Positions 52,243 to 61,591 of a stretch of 64,000 nt of DNA are shown piece by piece. The position numbers were made by a program, and so were the translations under genes. Below the pieces are notes generated by a model. That model saw only the letters and a list, made by a program, of their open reading frames with translations. It was not told the origin of the DNA and did not search any database. Source of the DNA: Pseudomonadota bacterium (lineage in GTDB: Bacteria; Desulfobacterota; Binatia; Binatales; Binataceae); assembly GCA_021324755.1 (NCBI GenBank), contig JAJPIL010000007.1, positions 62,001 through 126,000 on the forward strand, read 5' to 3'. Within the stretch, counting starts at the first letter, position 1, and each line of letters begins with the position of its first letter.

Positions 52243-53025
52243 ATGGCGAAAAAAATCAATTTGAACGCCGATATGGGTGAGAGCTTCGGGGCCTACAAGA
52301 TGGGGCATGACGAGGAGCTGATCAAAATCGTACGTACGGCTAGTATCGCTTGTGGCTTTCATGCTGGCGATCCGGTAGTGATGCACGACCTGGTAATGCG
52401 AGCCAAAGAAGAGGGGGTGAGTATCGGCGCGCATCCAGGCTTCAACGACCTATGGGGATTCGGGCGCCGCCGAATCGAGACAAACCTGCGCCATCTCGAG
52501 TACATGGTGGCTTATCAGATTGGAGCGCTCCAGGCGATGGCGCAATATGCTGGGATAAGAGTTACTCACGTCAAGGCACATGGCGCGCTCAGCAACATGG
52601 CAGCGGAAGACCTGGAAATTGCCATGGCAATCGGCCGCGCGATAAAAACCGTCGACCCTGAGTTGATATATTTGGCGGTCGCTGGGACGCAAATGGAGGC
52701 CGCAGCACTCAAACTTGGTTTGCCCCTTGCCTGCGAAGGTTTTTGCGACCGGCGGTACGAAGACGACGGCAACCTTACCTCGCGAAAAATCCCCGGCGCC
52801 GTTATCACTGACCCGCAGCAGGCTAGAGAGCAAGCGTTGCACATGGTACTGAACGGGGAGATAGTCTCGCGCAGTGGCAAGCGCTTGCGGCGACGGATCG
52901 ACAGTCTTTGTGTACACGGAGACGAGCCTACGGCTGTTGCAGTGGCGCGAGCAGTCCGCGAAGGTCTCGAGCAGGCAGGCGTTCAGGTGGTGCCGCTCAC
53001 GGAGTTGGATCTGGGGCAATCTTAG
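52243..53025 (+). CDS. pxpA: 5-oxoprolinase subunit A (LamB/YcsF family)
   Basis: A 260-residue YcsF-family subunit that takes part in opening the 5-oxoproline ring. It begins MAKKINLNADMGESFG and has IACGFHAGDPVVMHDLV, GAHPGFNDLWGFGRR and HVKAHGALSN, all family signatures with conserved His/Asp. It is transcribed rightward, divergent from pxpB. The three subunits are split on both strands; usually they are in one operon. Confidence 0.94.
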   Translation: MAKKINLNADMGESFGAYKMGHDEELIKIVRTASIACGFHAGDPVVMHDLVMRAKEEGVSIGAHPGFNDLWGFGRRRIETNLRHLEYMVAYQIGALQAMAQYAGIRVTHVKAHGALSNMAAEDLEIAMAIGRAIKTVDPELIYLAVAGTQMEAAALKLGLPLACEGFCDRRYEDDGNLTSRKIPGAVITDPQQAREQALHMVLNGEIVSRSGKRLRRRIDSLCVHGDEPTAVAVARAVREGLEQAGVQVVPLTELDLGQS

Positions 53026-53163
53026 GGCGTTGGACCGCTATCTTGGCTAGCCTGAGTAAGAATATGGCGTCTTTGTCGGCTTGGATTAGTCGAGCCGGAT
53101 AAAAGAGCTCGTCGACGAGCTGCGCGCGATTGGCTAGTTGCAATTTTCTCTGAGGAGAAAGCG

Positions 53164-53997
53164 ATGGCGATTAGTCGATATGTGGAAGTGAACGGACTTC
53201 GTCTACATTACCTCGACTATGGGGGCGTGGGCTTGAAGCCACTTGTGTGTATCCATGGACTTACGGGGAATGCGCACAATTTCGACCCCGTCGCGCCGAA
53301 TTTTGTCGCTAAATACCACGTTATCTCGCTAGACGTGCGAGGCCGGGGAGACAGTCAATGGGGACCGCCTCAAAATTACAATTACGCAACCTACGTTAGT
53401 GACCTCGCGGCCTTTCTGGATTTGCTTAACTTCGATCGCGTAAGTTTGCTCGGAACGTCAATGGGCGGGATCATTTCGATGATTTACGCGGGCGATTTCC
53501 CCGACCGCGTGGAAAGGCTTGCGCTCAATGACATCGGGCCCGAACTTAACCCAGTCGGCCTGGCGCGAATCGTCGACTACGTAAGCCATGCGCCGCTCGA
53601 ATTCGGGAGCTTCGCCGAGGTGATCGAATACTACAGACGCACCTATCCGCCAGCGGCTGGCGTATCCGAGGAGAGGTTGGCGGAGTTTTCTCGGTGGGCG
53701 GTACGCGAGACCGAGAACGGTCGGTTTACCTGGAAGATGGACCCGGAAGTAAGGAAGCTTCGCGCGGCTCAAGCTGACTCGTCGCTCGCCACGCTGTGGG
53801 ATAGCTATCGCCGCATCAAAGCACCTGTGCTCGTGCTGCGCGGTGCCGAGAGCGACCTGCTATCGGCGGAGACCGTCCGTAAAATGTGCGAGGCGCATCC
53901 GAATACCGAAGTCGTAGAGCTACCCGGTGTCGGACATGCTCCGTTTTTGACCGAGCCTCAGGCGCTAAGTGCCCTTCGAAAGTTTTTCGGATGTTGA
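53164..53997 (+). CDS. Alpha/beta hydrolase
   Basis: A 277-residue alpha/beta hydrolase. The nucleophile elbow is GTSMGG (Ser99), the oxyanion region is IHGLTGNAHNF, and the histidine is in GVGHAPFLTEP. An acid is probably in LRGAESDLLS. The ATG follows GAGGAGAAAGCG. The fold is certain; the substrate is unknown (ester, enol-lactone or similar). It stands alone, 138 bases after pxpA. Confidence 0.88.
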   Translation: MAISRYVEVNGLRLHYLDYGGVGLKPLVCIHGLTGNAHNFDPVAPNFVAKYHVISLDVRGRGDSQWGPPQNYNYATYVSDLAAFLDLLNFDRVSLLGTSMGGIISMIYAGDFPDRVERLALNDIGPELNPVGLARIVDYVSHAPLEFGSFAEVIEYYRRTYPPAAGVSEERLAEFSRWAVRETENGRFTWKMDPEVRKLRAAQADSSLATLWDSYRRIKAPVLVLRGAESDLLSAETVRKMCEAHPNTEVVELPGVGHAPFLTEPQALSALRKFFGC

Positions 53998-54471
53998 TAT
54001 GTCCAGCCCTACCGATCGCGGCAGTCGCGTTCGATTACGAGTAGGCTTGAAAAGGGCGCACTATGGTAGCTCTTCCTTGCGGGCGATTCGCTCAGAGTTC
54101 GAAAACCGTCGGAAAAAGCTATTGCTGCTTATATAAGGGCACAACGCTTTACGGCTCGCCAGCAGTTACGACGAGGTTTTCGCCAAGTTGTGGCTTTACA
54201 GCGATAAAACGGGATATATTTAAACTGCGTGGTGCTGCACAATAGTGGCGATCCGAGTAAAAGCTTGCTCCTAACTGAAGTAGTTCCGCGGACGTTCAAA
54301 GGCCGGTCGTCCGGCGACCAGGGCAGTGCGGTGAGCCTTGCTCGGATGCTCTCTGTGCGTTTCCGGAAACATTTGTTGCTGCTGTCTCGCAAGCTAGAAA
54401 TACCCTTCTCTTAACTTGCGAGGCGATTTGCGGCCGAACGTTCATTAGGCCTTAGAGATTTCTTTTAGCGG
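53998..54471. other. Intergenic region, no gene recognised
   Basis: A 474-base stretch between the hydrolase and the DUF983 gene. Short frames on both strands give low-complexity or composition-typical peptides without domains. No terminator, RNA or repeat was recognised. Confidence 0.5.
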
Positions 54472-55095
54472 ATGACCACCGACCAACAGATCGCGCTTGC
54501 GGTTGCGGTAGCGGTTGGCGGTATCGGCGCGCTGGTGCTGATTTCAGCTCTCGGTTTGGCAGCTATGGCGCGCGCGGACGCGGCGGCTATCGACGAAGAA
54601 GCGCGCGGTCACGCACCGCCGAGACCTCGGATTCGACTACTGATTGCCCGCGCACTTGCTCGGAAGTGTCCGGTCTGTGGACGAGGACGGATGTTTCGCT
54701 CGTACCTTTGGATGAACGTCGCGTGCCCCACCTGCAGTACTGTTTTCTGGCGGGACGAGGGAGAATGGTTAGGGCCGTGGGTCCTTGATTATACGGTAGC
54801 GGTAGTGGCCGCGATGTTGGTTTGGTTTGGGGCGTCGATAGTGGGTCTGCCAGAAAAGTGGGAGATTGCGCTGTGCGCCGTCGTAGCAGCTGTTTCAGCT
54901 GTTGCGGTGATTCCGTGGTCGCGAAGCTTCTGGACCGCTTTTTTGTACTTCACCGGCGAAACCTTGGCGCGTGAGGCAAAGCCTGGGAGGCGAGTTGGCC
55001 GTTTATATGTTGCTTCGACGGCATCGCCACGAGCACGCCGTCGCGGCCAGCTTCACATCCGACTGGTAAAACCGGAAAAACGTCAGGAACGATGA
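54472..55095 (+). CDS. DUF983 membrane protein with zinc ribbon
   Basis: A 207-residue DUF983 protein. One N-terminal helix (about residues 8-31) is followed by a zinc-ribbon-like pair CPVCGRG (Cys66/Cys69) and CPTC (Cys85/Cys88). Two more helices follow, between about residues 100 and 150 (WVLDYTVAVVAAMLVWFG and IALCAVVAAVSAVAVIPW). The sequence RKCPVCGRGRMFRSYL matches the family start. Function is unknown. The basic C-terminal tail is not conserved in my memory of the family. Isolated gene. Confidence 0.85.
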   Translation: MTTDQQIALAVAVAVGGIGALVLISALGLAAMARADAAAIDEEARGHAPPRPRIRLLIARALARKCPVCGRGRMFRSYLWMNVACPTCSTVFWRDEGEWLGPWVLDYTVAVVAAMLVWFGASIVGLPEKWEIALCAVVAAVSAVAVIPWSRSFWTAFLYFTGETLAREAKPGRRVGRLYVASTASPRARRRGQLHIRLVKPEKRQER

Positions 55096-55138
55096 TGGCT
55101 GGTTCCTTTCTTCGGCCCGCTTCGTGCCGCTGCGCGAA

Positions 55139-55561
55139 TTACTCACCGATTATCTTAATCAAAACGCGTTTGGGTCGGTTACCGTCAAACTCGCCGTAGA
55201 AGATACGCTCCCACGGTCCAAAGTCTAGTTTACCGTTGGTAACCGCAACCACCACTTCCCTGCCCATTATCTGGCGTTTATGATGGGCGTCTGCGTTATC
55301 TTCGCCCGTTCGGTTGTGTCGGTAGCGCTCGGGACTTGGATCGTACGGGGCCAGCCATTCGAGCCAGCGTTTGTAGTCTTCGTGAAGCCCTGGTTCATCG
55401 TCGTTGATAAACACCGAGGCCGTGATGTGCATGGCGTTGACCAGGCATAAGCCCTCCCGGATGCCGCTTTCGGCGACAGCTTTTTCCACCTGCTCCGTGA
55501 TATTGACGAAATCCATGCGTGCTGGAACGTTCATCGTAAGGTACTTCGTATAAGACTTCAT
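55139..55561 (-). CDS. YjbQ/UPF0047 family protein
   Basis: A 140-residue UPF0047 (YjbQ) protein, a small beta-rich fold described as secondary thiamine-phosphate synthase. It contains [44 protein letters not shown] and [13 protein letters not shown], covering the conserved HxxxxH region. The frame opens upstream at 55768, but the ATG at 55561 follows GGAGGGCGTGGC and gives the family length. In vivo role is uncertain for the family as a whole. Confidence 0.92.
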   Translation of the reverse strand: MKSYTKYLTMNVPARMDFVNITEQVEKAVAESGIREGLCLVNAMHITASVFINDDEPGLHEDYKRWLEWLAPYDPSPERYRHNRTGEDNADAHHKRQIMGREVVVAVTNGKLDFGPWERIFYGEFDGNRPKRVLIKIIGE

Positions 55562-55721
55562 GCCACGCCCTCCATATTGGGATCTCGAGGGTTTCATCCC
55601 ACAAGATTTTAGCAAAGAACAGGTTAGTTTTGACCGAGTTGGTGAGACGAGCGAAGGTTGCGAGTCGTAAAAGCTTGCGAAACTCTCCGAACGAGGTTTC
55701 TTTGCTGCGTTAAAGCGAAGA

Positions 55722-55756
55722 AAAAGGCCGAAGTCGTGATCTGACTCCGGCCTTTT
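55722..55756 (-). terminator. Intrinsic terminator of the MFS transporter gene
   Basis: AAAAGGCCG and AGTC (55722-55735) pair with GACT and CCGGCCTTTT (55743-55756), a strong stem with a 7-base loop. On the minus strand the stem is followed by a run of T (TTTTTC). It sits 31 bases after the transporter stop. The A/T ends make it potentially bidirectional. Confidence 0.85.
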
Positions 55757-55787
55757 GGACGTTCTCAACTCGGAACGAACTTTTTAC

Positions 55788-57161
55788 TTACACCGCCTCC
55801 GCCGGCACTTCCGCCTGCTTGACCTCGTCCCAGATACGGATCTGGTGCGTCGGCTCCTTCATGAACAAGAAGGAGACGATGAGACCAATGACACAAACCA
55901 GAATGGGATAAGCCAGGCCCGCGTAAACGTTACCGGTGTAGAAAACCAACGAGGTCGCAATTAAAGGTACGAAACCTCCAAAGATGCCGTTGCCGATATG
56001 ATACGGAAACGACAGCGACGTGTAGCGTATACGGGCCGGGAAAACCTCCACGAGATAGGCGGCGATCGGTGCATAAGCCAGTGTGACCAAAATCACGTTG
56101 TAGGTGACCAGCAACGTCAAGATTACGGGTCTGTTCGCATTAATCCTCATCAGATGAAAGACCGGAACGAAAGTTACAGCAGCGAGGAAAAAACCGGTAT
56201 TGAGAATGAGACGCCGCCCCACTTTATCGGATAAATAACCGAACAAAATAAAGAATGGCGAACCAAGGCATAGCGCCGCAACCATAATCCAGTACACGGT
56301 CACATAGTCGAGCTTCATCACGGTCTGCATAAAATAGAGTGCGTAAAATTGGCCCGTATACCACACCACGCCTTCTGGCGCAGTGGCTCCAAAGAGCGCG
56401 ATGAGCATGAGTCCCCAGTTGCGTCCGCTCCCAAAGCTTTCGACTAGCGGTCGCGAAGAGGCCCTTCCCTGCTCTTTGATTTGAGCGAAAATTGGTGTCT
56501 CTTCCAGCTTGTACCGTATATACATGGCGATAGCGACGAGGACGATAGAGAGAAGGAACGGAAAACGCCAGCCGTAAGCCTTAAAATTGGCATCGCCCAA
56601 ATATAGCCGGAAGAAAAGGATTACGAGTAGTGACATGACGATGCCGATCGTCGCAGTCGTCTGAAGCCAGCTGGTATAGAGGCCACGTTTACCGTCAGGC
56701 GAATGTTCAGCTATGTATACCGCAGCGCCTCCATATTCGCCGCCCAGCGCCAGTCCTTGTAACATCCGCAGCGTAACCAGCAAGATTGGCGCTAGGATTC
56801 CGATCGACTGATACGAGGGCATCAGCCCGATTAAAAACGTGCCCGACCCCATGATTAGCAGGGTCAGCATGAACGTGAATTTGCGACCGATTAGATCGCC
56901 GAGACGCCCGAATAAAACCGCCCCAAAAGGCCGCACCGCAAAGCCCGTGGCAAATGTTGCAAGGCTTGCAAGTAGCGCTAGCTTCGGGTTGCCGGGAGGG
57001 AAAAACAGCCCTGAAAAGAAGACTGCTAAGCTGCCGTACAGGTAAAAGTCATACCAGTCGATAAGCGTTCCCAGTGAAGCGGCCGCTATAACGAAAGGAA
57101 GAGTGACCTCCCGCGAGGCACCTGAAACACTCCGTACGTTTGCCGAAACAGACTCTGCCAT
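55788..57161 (-). CDS. MHS-family (ProP/ShiA-like) MFS metabolite:proton symporter
   Basis: A 457-residue inner-membrane transporter with about 12 helices. The signatures of the metabolite:H+ symporter family are IDWYDFYLYGSLA at helix 1, FAVRPFGAVLFGRLGDLIGRK in the first loop, LRMLQGLALGGEYGGAAVYIAEH and GYLSDKVGRR in the middle. The frame opens at 57242, but the ATG at 57161 (MAESVSANV) follows GGGGGAGGAATCTTGT. Typical substrates are dicarboxylates, shikimate, betaine or alpha-ketoglutarate; here it is not known. A terminator follows. Confidence 0.9.
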   Translation of the reverse strand: MAESVSANVRSVSGASREVTLPFVIAAASLGTLIDWYDFYLYGSLAVFFSGLFFPPGNPKLALLASLATFATGFAVRPFGAVLFGRLGDLIGRKFTFMLTLLIMGSGTFLIGLMPSYQSIGILAPILLVTLRMLQGLALGGEYGGAAVYIAEHSPDGKRGLYTSWLQTTATIGIVMSLLVILFFRLYLGDANFKAYGWRFPFLLSIVLVAIAMYIRYKLEETPIFAQIKEQGRASSRPLVESFGSGRNWGLMLIALFGATAPEGVVWYTGQFYALYFMQTVMKLDYVTVYWIMVAALCLGSPFFILFGYLSDKVGRRLILNTGFFLAAVTFVPVFHLMRINANRPVILTLLVTYNVILVTLAYAPIAAYLVEVFPARIRYTSLSFPYHIGNGIFGGFVPLIATSLVFYTGNVYAGLAYPILVCVIGLIVSFLFMKEPTHQIRIWDEVKQAEVPAEAV

Positions 57162-57643
57162 ACAAGATTCCTCCCCCAATCTGTAAGACCCTACTCCTGC
57201 CGCCACACCAACTCCTAACCTAAGTAACCCAGCCACTGGCAAAAATCAAGTCGTAAATGTGTATAAATTATCTAAATTAAGGCTTAACTCGTTTTAAGAT
57301 TTTTTGTACCAAGGGGGCCTTGTTGATTCTTTCGCTGTAAAGCGCTGTTTGCGGAGCGCAACCATGGTCGAAGACATATGTGAGCTGGCAGCCGCGCGCA
57401 AAAACGGCGTTCCACAAACTGCAGAGTATGAGCCTACGGGCGCGCTCGCTCCGTGTGCTCGCGAAATATTTCGACCTTTTGTCGTTAAAACGTTGCGGTT
57501 TTAAAGAGCTCGCGCGCCCGATCTCGGTATTATCACACTAAGCGCCTGTGCTTTGCGAGGCTATTTTGGCGCGTTAGTTGCTTTCCACTTGTGGGTCAAG
57601 CAAAGGCCCCGTTTCAGCGCGCTTGAATAAGTGCCCACCGTCG
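57162..57643. other. Intergenic region between the MFS gene and the HCCA-isomerase-like gene
   Basis: A 482-base stretch. The part next to the transporter (57,240-57,305) is AT-rich and probably holds its promoter. A 66-codon frame at 57,304-57,504 has no recognisable domain and is not annotated. No RNA or terminator seen. Confidence 0.45.
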
Positions 57644-58282
57644 CTAAGATACCGCGTCGGTAAGCTTTTCGGTGCGTCGAAGCCCCATTGCGTCGAGCTT
57701 TTTGATTACCCAATCTATTCTGTCGTTGCCCCAGAACAACTCCCCGTCGACAACGAACGTAGGCACGCCAAAGACTTGATCTTGCTCAGCCTCTTGAAAA
57801 CAACGCTCGAGTTCGTCGCGCGCTTTGGTATTTACGTAGGCTCGAAAGTCTTGGCCATCCAGTCCCACCTCGGCCAGGATACCCTCGATCGCGTCCGGAT
57901 TCTCCACGTCAAGCTCTTGGCGCCAAAAGCGTTCGAACACGCGCTTGGAGTATTCTCTGAAGCGATTGTGGGCCAAAGCGAACAGCCCTCCGTAAAACGC
58001 GAGCCTGCAGGAGAAAATCTTCCGAGGCGGGTAAATAACTAAGCCCCTTTCCTTAGCAAAGCGCCGGGCGTCAAGGTAAAGATAGCGCACCTTTCGGCGA
58101 TCTGCGTCGGGACGATCCAGGTCGCCGTACGTTTTGCGGATGTTAACGCCGTAAGGGATGAACCGCAGTTTAACGCGATGAGTTAATTCCAGATCGCACG
58201 CGGGTTCGAAGGCGAGGTACGAAAAGGGGCTAGTATAGGCAAAGTAAAATTTTACTTCCAACTCCTGGTTCGCGCTTACCAT
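57644..58282 (-). CDS. 2-hydroxychromene-2-carboxylate isomerase-like (DsbA/kappa-GST fold)
   Basis: A 212-residue thioredoxin-fold protein of the HCCA isomerase/DsbA group. The N-terminal active site reads FYFAYTSPFSYLAFEP, with serines where DsbA has CxxC, as in glutathione-dependent HCCA isomerases and kappa-class GST. The C-terminal QVFGVPTFVVDGELFWGNDRIDW is the conserved cis-proline region. The ATG is at 58282. It is divergent from the nsrR-like gene and near three GST genes, so glutathione chemistry is plausible. The actual substrate is unknown. Confidence 0.82.
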   Translation of the reverse strand: MVSANQELEVKFYFAYTSPFSYLAFEPACDLELTHRVKLRFIPYGVNIRKTYGDLDRPDADRRKVRYLYLDARRFAKERGLVIYPPRKIFSCRLAFYGGLFALAHNRFREYSKRVFERFWRQELDVENPDAIEGILAEVGLDGQDFRAYVNTKARDELERCFQEAEQDQVFGVPTFVVDGELFWGNDRIDWVIKKLDAMGLRRTEKLTDAVS

Positions 58283-58599
58283 ACCCCAAAACTTAGCGAA
58301 CGCTTCCCAACAACTGAAGCCTCGAGGGGGTAACTAAGTTAACCGCCTGAGGCCACTTATTTCGCTGCCAGACCGGCTTTCGACCCTGCTGTGGAGCTTG
58401 CGGCCTTATCTGGCATTAAAGTACACTATAATTGCATGTTTTACGACCCTATCGCCCGGCCGCGGCGCTTAGGATCAAACCAAGCCTTGATGCTGGTGAC
58501 GCGCGTAGTGTTTGCGGCAATGCTGACAGCAAGCCATAGGCTAACTCGCCGAAGTTGGTTCGCAAGTAGTGACAGCGGAGGGTTCGCAGCCGCCGGATT
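58283..58599. other. Divergent promoter region of the HCCA-isomerase and Rrf2 genes
   Basis: A 317-base gap. A perfect TATAAT at 58,427-58,432 points rightward, 168 bases before the nsrR-like ATG, but no good -35 lies 16-18 bases upstream. The left end must hold the leftward promoter. No symmetrical site is evident. Confidence 0.4.
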
Positions 58600-59064
58600 A
58601 TGGAGCTTACGTTTTACACGGATTATGCCCTGAGAGTCCTGATGTACGTAGCCTTGAAGCGACCCCAACTGTGCACAATCCGGGAGATGGCTACCGCGTA
58701 CGGTATCTCGCGCAATCACTTGATTAAGGTTGTGCACAGACTTGCTCAGGCTGGATTTTTGCGAACTCTTCGCGGGAAAGGCGGGGGCGTAACCCTGGGG
58801 CGAAATCCGAAAGATATCTCAATCGGTGAAGTGGTGCGTTACACGGAAGGCCCGCTCAGAGTGGCGGAATGCTTTCGCGGACCGGACAACCATTGCGTTA
58901 TCAGTACTAGCTGTGAACTTGCGCGTGTCCTTAAAGAAGCGTGCGACAATTTCCTAGCTACTCTCGACCGATATACGCTCGAAGATTTGCTGGTGCGGCA
59001 CGCTGCTCTGAGAAAGGCCCTGAACATGGCGGTCAATAAAAGCTGCTCCGAAAGGCTTAGTTAG
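58600..59064 (+). CDS. Rrf2-family regulator, NsrR type (Fe-S, nitric-oxide sensing)
   Basis: A 154-residue Rrf2 winged-helix repressor. It starts MELTFYTDYALRVLMYVAL with the HTH IREMATAYGISRNHLIKVVH. The wing is LRTLRGKGGGVTLGR. The cluster cysteines are Cys91, Cys99 and Cys105 in ECFRGPDNHC and ISTSC, the three-Cys arrangement of NsrR. It probably binds an iron-sulfur cluster and senses nitric oxide. Target genes are not apparent in the neighbourhood, though a GST follows. A terminator lies at 59,149-59,187. Confidence 0.88.
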   Translation: MELTFYTDYALRVLMYVALKRPQLCTIREMATAYGISRNHLIKVVHRLAQAGFLRTLRGKGGGVTLGRNPKDISIGEVVRYTEGPLRVAECFRGPDNHCVISTSCELARVLKEACDNFLATLDRYTLEDLLVRHAALRKALNMAVNKSCSERLS

Positions 59065-59148
59065 GGTTTTGGTGCACTGTTCGAACCGATTGAGTGTAAA
59101 GCCCCCTGTACGGCAGTGCAAGGAGCGCGTAAGACCGCAATATTAATT

Positions 59149-59187
59149 AAAAAGTCTCTCGGCTGAACTTTGCCGTTCGGGCTTTTT
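59149..59187 (+). terminator. Intrinsic terminator after the NsrR-like gene
   Basis: AAAAAGTCT pairs with GGGCTTTTT (outer arm, with G-T pairs) and CGGC pairs with GCCG (inner arm), with an internal loop between and TGAACTTT as the hairpin loop. The right arm ends in a T5 run. It is 85 bases after the regulator stop and upstream of the GST gene. Confidence 0.55.
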
Positions 59188-59327
59188 CTGGGCGCGCGGT
59201 AAAGGCTTCGAAAAACTTGACGCCGCCTACGACCTCTCTAGAACAACCGCTAAGCTATGAATCACGCCTAAAATTAGGCCGTTTTACGGATCAGCGAGCC
59301 TTAGATGGCGCGCAGGGATGCTTTGTG

Positions 59328-60038
59328 ATGACACTAAGGCTATACGAGCTTGTTGGTGCAAACGACATAAGGTTTAGCCCTTATTGTTGGCGCGTGCGGA
59401 TGGCGCTAGCGCACAAAGGGTTGGCTGCAGAAATTGTACCCTGCAAGTTTACGGATAAAGCGCTAATAGCGTTCAGCGGGCAGACGAGAGTTCCGGTTCT
59501 GGTGGACGGCGAGCGTGTAATCGCCGATTCATGGAATATCGCATGCTATTTGGAGGACGCGTATCCAGATCGCCCGTCGTTGTTCGGTCCCGGTCTCGGG
59601 CGACGGTTAACGCGGTTTTTTAATCTTTGGGTCGACGGCGAAATCAATCCTACGCTGCTTCGCATGATCGTAAGGGACATTCTCGACATCGTTCATCCAG
59701 ACGATCGCGAGTACTTTAGAAGCTCGCGCGAGGCGAGATTTGGGCAACCGCTCGAGACGGTCCAGAGCGAACGCCACCTCCACATGGAACGCTTAGCTCA
59801 ATTTCTCATCCCGGTTCGCACGATGCTCGCCGACTCTTCCTATCTATGCGGTGACTCGCCTGGCTACGCTGATTATATTCTGTTCGGCACATTTCAATGG
59901 GTTCGGTGCTCGAGCGAGCTTGAGGTACTGGACAGCAGCGATCCCATTTTCGAGTGGCGAGAGCGAATGCTGGACTTGTACGGGGGAGTGGCGCGCCGAT
60001 ACGGGCGCGCTATGGCAATTCGAGACCGCTCTACCTGA
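59328..60038 (+). CDS. Glutathione S-transferase, LigE/beta-etherase-like
   Basis: A 236-residue GST. The N-terminal thioredoxin fold is RLYELVGANDIRFSPYCWRVRMALAHKG, then PVLVDGERVIADSWNIACYLEDAYP, with the conserved cis-Pro and D/SxxI motif. The C terminus is all-helical. The SPYxWR pattern resembles the bacterial LigE-type etherase group, but substrate cannot be assigned. The frame opens upstream at 59217; the ATG at 59328 begins at the domain and follows AGGGA. It is transcribed rightward, opposite to the two other GST genes. Confidence 0.85.
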   Translation: MTLRLYELVGANDIRFSPYCWRVRMALAHKGLAAEIVPCKFTDKALIAFSGQTRVPVLVDGERVIADSWNIACYLEDAYPDRPSLFGPGLGRRLTRFFNLWVDGEINPTLLRMIVRDILDIVHPDDREYFRSSREARFGQPLETVQSERHLHMERLAQFLIPVRTMLADSSYLCGDSPGYADYILFGTFQWVRCSSELEVLDSSDPIFEWRERMLDLYGGVARRYGRAMAIRDRST

Positions 60039-60128
60039 TTTGTGGCCGGTGACGAGAAACGGTCAAGCGACAGCGGCGCCAGGGGCTCAAGATGTCGCCC
60101 GAAGATCCGGCTTAGCAGCAGATGCAAG

Positions 60129-60824
60129 CTAGCGTCTCTGATACTGCCTTGCGCCGAACATCACGTTCCACCATTCCTTGTCTTGTGGAGCAGGTCGATT
60201 CACCTGGTCGGCCATCACGGCCAGTCCTCTTTGAACGGCGGGGCGCTTTTCAATCGCTTCGTACCAGCGCTTTAAGTTCGGAAACTCGTCCAGTTCCTGC
60301 CCCTGCCACTTGTACGGTCTAATCCACGGGTAAGTTGCTATATCAGCGATCGAATAGTCGCCGGCCAAATACTCCACCTCGGCCAGACGGGTATCGATTA
60401 CCGTGTATATACGCCGTGCCTCATTTGTGTAGCGCTGAATTGCGTATCCGATTTTTTGTGGGGCGTATCGTCGGAAGTGATGTGCCTGGCCTAGCATAGG
60501 ACCTACCGTTCCCATCTGGAACATCAGCCACTGGATCACTTCGTAACGCCCTCGCATGTCGGTGGGCATCAGCTTGCCGGTCTTTTCCGCCAGATACATC
60601 AAAATGGCTCCCGACTCGAAAATTGAGATCGGTCGACCACCGGGCCCTTGATGGTCAACAATCGCAGGGATCTTGTTGTTCGGGCTGATCTTAAGAAACT
60701 CGGGCTTGAACTGTTCGCCCTTGCCGATGTCAACTGGGATGACGTTGTAGGCCAATCCCAATTCCTCGAGCATTATCGTTACCTTGTAGCCGTTGGGCGT
60801 CGTCCAGAAATAGACGTCTATCAT
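60129..60824 (-). CDS. Glutathione S-transferase, YfcG/YghU-like
   Basis: A 231-residue Nu-class-type GST. It starts [23 protein letters not shown], with Thr and Asn in the TTPNGYK loop that defines the YfcG/YghU group, then [17 protein letters not shown] and [15 protein letters not shown]. The C terminus has [19 protein letters not shown]. These enzymes have disulfide reductase activity with glutathione. The ATG follows CGGAGCGGCTT. It is the second gene after the other minus-strand GST, with a 151-base gap. Confidence 0.92.
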   Translation of the reverse strand: MIDVYFWTTPNGYKVTIMLEELGLAYNVIPVDIGKGEQFKPEFLKISPNNKIPAIVDHQGPGGRPISIFESGAILMYLAEKTGKLMPTDMRGRYEVIQWLMFQMGTVGPMLGQAHHFRRYAPQKIGYAIQRYTNEARRIYTVIDTRLAEVEYLAGDYSIADIATYPWIRPYKWQGQELDEFPNLKRWYEAIEKRPAVQRGLAVMADQVNRPAPQDKEWWNVMFGARQYQRR

Positions 60825-60975
60825 AAGCCGCTCCGTAAGCTATTTGCCGGTCAGCCAGGTTAACCTTAATACGCCGTTTGGAGAGATACCGAAATTACCT
60901 ACACAATCGGAACAAAGCGTGCGCGGGGTAGGAATCTGAGAACGTACAGAGCCTGTTCGCTCCTCGCCTATAAAC

Positions 60976-61584
60976 TCAAGCCTTCGCGCTCGGCCGAGAC
61001 GAGACCGCCTCGTACCAGCGCGCAAGGTTTTTTTGCTCGGGCTGGATGCGAATTTTCGACACCCGCGCAAAGTCAACAGCACACAGCGCTGTTATGTCGG
61101 CAATTGAAAATTGGTCGCCCGCAATGTAGGGGCGATCTGCCAAGATCTCATCGAGCCAGCTAAAAGCCTTCTGCGCGTTCTGATGCTGAAGTTGAGCATA
61201 CTCGGGCACCTGAACGATGCGCCCCTTGAAGAACTCGTGCTGGTGGCGGAAGGCGTCGGCCACGGGTATAAACAGATACAACTCCATCCGTCGATTCCAC
61301 ATCTCGATTATAGCCCGCTCCTTCGCTCCCCTGCCCATGAGAGGCGGTTCTGGATAAAGTTCTTCAAAGTAGCGGCAGATTGCCACACTCTCCGAGATAC
61401 AGGTGCCGTCGTCGAGCTCTAGCACTGGCAGCAGACCCAACGGATTTTTTTTCCTGAACTCAGGAGTCCGGTTCACGGCTTTCACGATATCGACTTCCTC
61501 GTACGGAACCGTGATCCCCTTCTCGGCCAAGAATATCCGCACTCGACGGGGATTCGGTGCAGTTGAGCTGTTGTAAATCTTCAT
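60976..61584 (-). CDS. Glutathione S-transferase
   Basis: A 202-residue GST. It begins MKIYNSSTAPNPRRVRIFLAEKG; SSTAPNPRR carries the catalytic serine/threonine region. KNPLGLLPVLELDDGTCISESVAICRYFE is the cis-Pro and glutathione-binding ES motif. The C-terminal helical domain has AGDQFSIADITALC. The frame opens at 61683, but the ATG at 61584 is preceded by GTGAGGACGCT. That ribosome site overlaps a 16-bp palindrome (listed separately), and a fair promoter lies further upstream. Confidence 0.92.
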   Translation of the reverse strand: MKIYNSSTAPNPRRVRIFLAEKGITVPYEEVDIVKAVNRTPEFRKKNPLGLLPVLELDDGTCISESVAICRYFEELYPEPPLMGRGAKERAIIEMWNRRMELYLFIPVADAFRHQHEFFKGRIVQVPEYAQLQHQNAQKAFSWLDEILADRPYIAGDQFSIADITALCAVDFARVSKIRIQPEQKNLARWYEAVSSRPSAKA

Positions 61585-61591
61585 AGCGTCC

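Noticed and set aside
57304-57504. 66-codon plus-strand frame
   Set aside because: No domain, no ribosome site, and typical of random frames in GC-rich spacers.
58427-58432. Perfect TATAAT upstream of the nsrR-like gene
   Set aside because: No acceptable -35 at 16-18 bases; kept only as a remark.
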